A stretch of 64,000 nt of DNA. Origin: Fonsecaea monophora (lineage: Eukaryota; Ascomycota; Eurotiomycetes; Chaetothyriales; Herpotrichiellaceae). The notes beneath the pieces are model-generated. The model was not told where the DNA came from, made no database searches, and saw nothing but the letters and a program-made list of their open reading frames with translations. This document shows, one piece after another, positions 60,803 through 64,000 of the stretch. The DNA is taken from contig NW_019174038.1 in the NCBI RefSeq assembly GCF_001642475.1, forward strand, positions 1-64,000, in the 5' to 3' direction. Positions within the stretch are counted from its first letter, which is position 1. Every line of letters starts with the position of its first letter. Position numbers and translations under genes: made by a program.

Positions 60803-61635
60803 ATGACTTTCGCAACCGCCCCTCGGAAGCTGAAACGAGCTGCGAGGATCATTTTAGTTGGCGCTCCAGGAGTTGGAAAAGGCACACAATCTGAAAGACT
60901 CATGAAACGCTTCCCACAACTATGCTCGATTGCGACTGGAGATCTGCTACGCGAAAATGTCAAACGGCAGAGTGCGCTGGGTAGCTATATACCTGGCCTT
61001 TGTTCTAATCTACGGCTGCTAATTAGACCGATGTAGGCCAGCAAGCCGAAGCCTATATGAAAGCTGGTGGCCTTGTGCCTGACCCCTTGATCCTCAATCT
61101 CATCCTCAACGAACTCACCTCGAGAAAGTGGCTTGACACATCCGACTCTAATGAGAATATAATCGCAGCTCTCGGCAGGGGAAATGGCTCTGCCTCTGCG
61201 GTTGTCCGCGCATCCAATTCGCCCGACACCTCGTTCATCCTTGATGGCTTTCCCCGTACTGCTACTCAAGCCAGAGCTCTGTCCCACCTGTTACCCATCA
61301 ACCTGGTGTTCCAACTCGTCACACCCGTCGAAATAATCTTGTCTCGAATGGCAAACCGATGGACGCACGCGGCATCTGGAAGAGTGTACAATGTGGGGTT
61401 CAACGATCCTCAAGTTCCTGGCAAGGACGATGTCACAGGGGAGCCTTTGATGCAAAGAGATGATGACAGCGAGGCCACATGGAGGAAACGACTCGCCAAA
61501 TTTGAAGAAACGAGTCAGACTTTGTTAAATTTCTACCGAGAGACGGACTCGAGCCTGGTTGTACAAGTACAGGGAAATAGCAGCGACGAAATCACGCCTC
61601 AGATCTTTGCAGAGGTCGAGGGAAGATTTGGATAA
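60803..61635 (+). CDS. adk2: Adenylate kinase, mitochondrial GTP:AMP phosphotransferase type (ADK2/AK3-like), 2 exons
   Basis: Nucleoside monophosphate kinase regenerating ADP/GDP, likely in the mitochondrial matrix. Exons 60803-60980 and 61037-61635 (56-nt intron with a GCTAATT branch point) give 258 aa. The N-terminal segment MTFATAPRKLKRAA is basic and lacks acidic residues, compatible with mitochondrial import. P-loop GAPGVGKGTQSERL starts at residue 20. The AMP-binding block is SIATGDLLRENV, and LVPDPLILNLI follows the splice junction. FILDGFPRTATQARAL is the conserved Asp-Gly-Phe-Pro-Arg motif. The LID has SGRVYNVGFNDPQVPGKDDVTGEPLMQRDDD with no zinc cysteines, as in eukaryotic long forms. 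A Ser/Asn-rich insert (DTSDSNENIIAALGRGNGSAS, about 89-110) before the DGFPR motif is longer than usual. Confidence 0.92.
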
Positions 61636-63962
61636 GACAATAGAATATAATTTCGACTCTTGCAAGAGAAAACTTCTGTAACCTCGACTGTGATTTTCCA
61701 AAGCCCATGGAGCTCAAAATGAACCCTAAGCCCCGGACGCCCAGCCAGAGGTCATGCATGTGTCAATCTGCGCTCGACGCGAAAACAACCTCAGCACGGA
61801 AGAATGCTCGAGACTGGCGATGTAAGTAATGCATTTTGTTGTCGGCGGTGGATATTGGAAAAAGAGAAAGATGTCAAGGCAGAAAACAAGGAGGTATTAG
61901 TGATAGTGCGAGGCTCAAACAGGAGTGCTTGGCGTGTTTGCTCCAGTGTCATTACGCTCTTATCCTGATACAAGCAACGCAGTATTGCCTTGTGCCTCTA
62001 CGTGATATTGCTAGCTGTTAGCATACAATAATGTACCCAATTGTAACGAACTCCTCGCTTGTGGGTTATCAAACGAGAGCCACATACTCTGTATTTCGAA
62101 GGCAGCAAGTTTCCAAGTTTCAGGAGTTCCTGGAAGTGGCTGGGTCTGATACTTTTCTTTATCTGTTAAAGTTCGAGCTTTTTACATGTGCGCAGGCTCC
62201 TTCAGTACCCAGCCATCCCGCCTCCGAGACTCGTTATCATAGAACTCGGAGACTTGGATTGCCGCTCGATTTCTTTTCTCCGCACCAGGCTGCTCTCATC
62301 TGAGACCGTGGTGACACCAAGTCACTAACACAACCGGGCTTGCCGACAAGATGCAGCATCCAGCCGGAACCTGGTTGCAGTTTACCGCAGGGTGCTACAA
62401 GCCCCTTGCACAGAATCTGTCGAATTCCACCTTGCGCCATTACCCCGGTTCCATTTGGAAGGTGCATGGGCCGACAGTAGAGGGACACGATGGACTTGAC
62501 ACGGGCTGCCAGTTTCGTGACTTGGGGAGGACAGGAAGCGGTAGAGAAGACAAGACATTCGTGTCACATCCAACGAAATGTGGCTTCTCCTCCCGTACCT
62601 TTTTTTTTCTTCGGCTAAGACGTCCTAGGGAAGGAAGGATGGCGGTCCACGTTTTGCCCCTTAGCTTTCCCCAGAAGGCGGTCCATCCCCCCGCCCGAGT
62701 ATCGTGGCTCAAGACAGAGACACTTTGGTCTAATTTTGTAGCAAGCAACAACACCTTCGAGTATGTAGCCAGAGTGCTTTTCTCACCCCCCTTGTCGCCT
62801 GTGGGCGGTGAACGCTGGCTGCCTGCCTTTAGTCTTGATTCCTCCTTCGTTGATAGCTTCTTTTCTTCTGCATTGTCACGCCGCGAGGCAAGAATGTGCT
62901 GGTGATCAAGTGAGCAAATAGCATAGCTGACTGGAGTCTGGCGTTTTGGGATGGGAAGCTCCGGCTCCATTTAGGCACATCACGATGCACGATCGTCCCT
63001 CTGATGCTCATATTAGCATCCCTTGGCCTCCACTGACTCCTCCACTTGGCTCATTCGGCGCCCGCTTCATCGTCATCACTAAGCCCGAAAGGCCTGGAGG
63101 TGGCACAAAGGGCGCCTGAGGGAATGCAGCTGGGCGCGAGCCAGGCTGCGGTAGCCCAGCCGTAGTCCGGTAAAAGAGCCAATGAAGCTGATACTTAACT
63201 CTGTGACACATCCAGCTGTGGGCAACTGACACACCAGACTCGCTCCGCCCCCCAAGGCTGCTGAAGTCCTTCAGGTCTTGAGGCCAGTCACAAGCCGCCA
63301 GGGGGCATCCCGCCGACCAGGGAGGGGCATCGCGGGCTCCATTCTCGCAAGCCACGCCCACCCTTTGCGACGGTTGGCGTCTAACGAGGGCAAAAGGAAA
63401 GAATCGTGGTTGACAGGCCGTAAGAATGGGTAGAGGTGGCCGGCATGAGGCGTGAACGAAAAATTCCTGCAGGGCGGGAAGAGAAGTTGTCGGATCTTTC
63501 AGAAGTTGATGTCGATTCCAGGTGTATCAAAAAGGCATCACTTTCATTGCTTCAATCAACATTCTTGCGAAAGTACCTCTGCGGATATCAAGCGGACCGT
63601 TTAGCATCCCTTAGTTCACCCTCTCCCTCCATTACGCTTCCCTCTCCGCCGGGCTCCATACCTGCTCTCTAACTCCAAAAAAACAACATCACAATCCTGG
63701 CCGATCCGCTGCCCGCCCTGATTCTCGTGTTCGCAGCCCAGAGATCAAAGATCGACCGACGAGCTGCTCCTCCCTCGACGTGTCCCTTTCCTGCCTATAT
63801 CGTCCACTCACCTTGCATCTTACTATCTGCGGATCCAATAGACATCTGATACCTGGTGTCAACGAGCACGGGCCCGAAGCTGGTCCCGTTCAAATTCCTC
63901 CCTTACATACTTGACCTTCCAATCCCCGAGTTGTGGATGTTGTCTGCAACACCTTTTCATCC
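61636..63962. other. 2.3 kb gene-free region at the right end
   Basis: No supportable gene. Open frames up to 184 codons (62351-62905) have low-complexity, non-protein-like composition and no motif. The last 400 bp are pyrimidine-rich (CCCTCTCCCTCCATTACGCTTCCCTCTCC) and look like the leader of a gene that continues past the window. Confidence 0.55.
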
Positions 63963-64000
63963 ATGAACGGGCAGAGATTGGCGCGCAGGAGTAAAACTGG
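63963..64000 (+). CDS. Possible start of a gene running off the right edge (partial)
   Basis: ATG at 63963 opens a frame MNGQRLARRSKTG that continues to the last base, preceded by several hundred bases of C/T-rich leader-like sequence. Only 12 full codons are visible, so neither function nor reality can be judged. Confidence 0.25.
   Translation, partial: MNGQRLARRSKT

Noticed and set aside
62351..62905. 184-codon open frame near the right end
   Set aside because: Homopolymer-derived Phe/Leu/Arg stretches, no recognisable domain, and competing frames of similar length on the other strand.

Overview
The window is nuclear DNA of a filamentous ascomycete (Pezizomycotina). Short introns (about 45-200 nt) have GT...AG ends and CTAAC/CTGAC-type branch points, the genes are monocistronic on both strands, and the proteins are of mould type: a twin-histidine MEP ammonium transporter, a fused-domain 6-phosphofructokinase, a Scm3 centromere chaperone, a fungal_trans-type regulator without a zinc cluster, and a flavohaemoglobin. 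The mix of P450, SDR and Baeyer-Villiger monooxygenase with otherwise housekeeping content would fit Eurotiomycetes, perhaps Chaetothyriales, but that is a weak guess. I support 25 protein-coding genes and one possible partial gene at the right edge. I recognised no rRNA, tRNA, CRISPR array or intact transposon.

Layout. 0.6-7.1 kb: an oxidative cluster of a seven-exon cytochrome P450, an NAD-type short-chain dehydrogenase and a divergently transcribed Baeyer-Villiger monooxygenase. Together they could hydroxylate, oxidise to a ketone and insert oxygen next to the carbonyl. 8.3-8.8 kb: a small unknown protein built from a duplicated exon. 8.8-11.5 kb: a gene-free stretch ending in the promoter of a MEP2-type ammonium transporter (11.5-13.1). 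13.8-14.7: a UBE2W-like E2 with a 12-nt exon. 15.4-19.0: CWC22 (splicing) and DPM2 (dolichol-phosphate-mannose synthase subunit), head to head. 20.3-23.6: a BCAS3-like beta-propeller protein. 24.2-26.6: phosphofructokinase. 28.5-35.0: CFT1 (mRNA 3' end processing) head to head with an LMBD1-like membrane protein. 35.4-41.0: an unknown conserved-looking protein, an APH/methylthioribose-kinase-like protein and a UstYa-like (HxxHC) membrane protein. 42.5-46.2: CMR1 and a regulator. 47.0-50.6: ATG6 head to head with SCM3. 50.6-55.3: a membrane-anchored cysteine synthase, NDUFAF7 and ARPC2. 55.9-61.6: flavohaemoglobin, primase large subunit and a mitochondrial-type adenylate kinase. 61.6-64.0: no supportable gene except a possible start codon at the very edge.

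Most genes are unrelated housekeeping genes that share short divergent promoters. Two themes stand out. The first is the P450/SDR/BVMO group, which looks like a catabolic or secondary-metabolic module. The second is nitrogen: the ammonium transporter and the flavohaemoglobin both have GATA-type (AreA/NIT2) sites and CTCCGHGG (NirA-type) sites upstream. Exon structures were worked out by hand from splice signals, reading-frame continuity and recognisable protein motifs. In every multi-exon model the coding length is a multiple of three.
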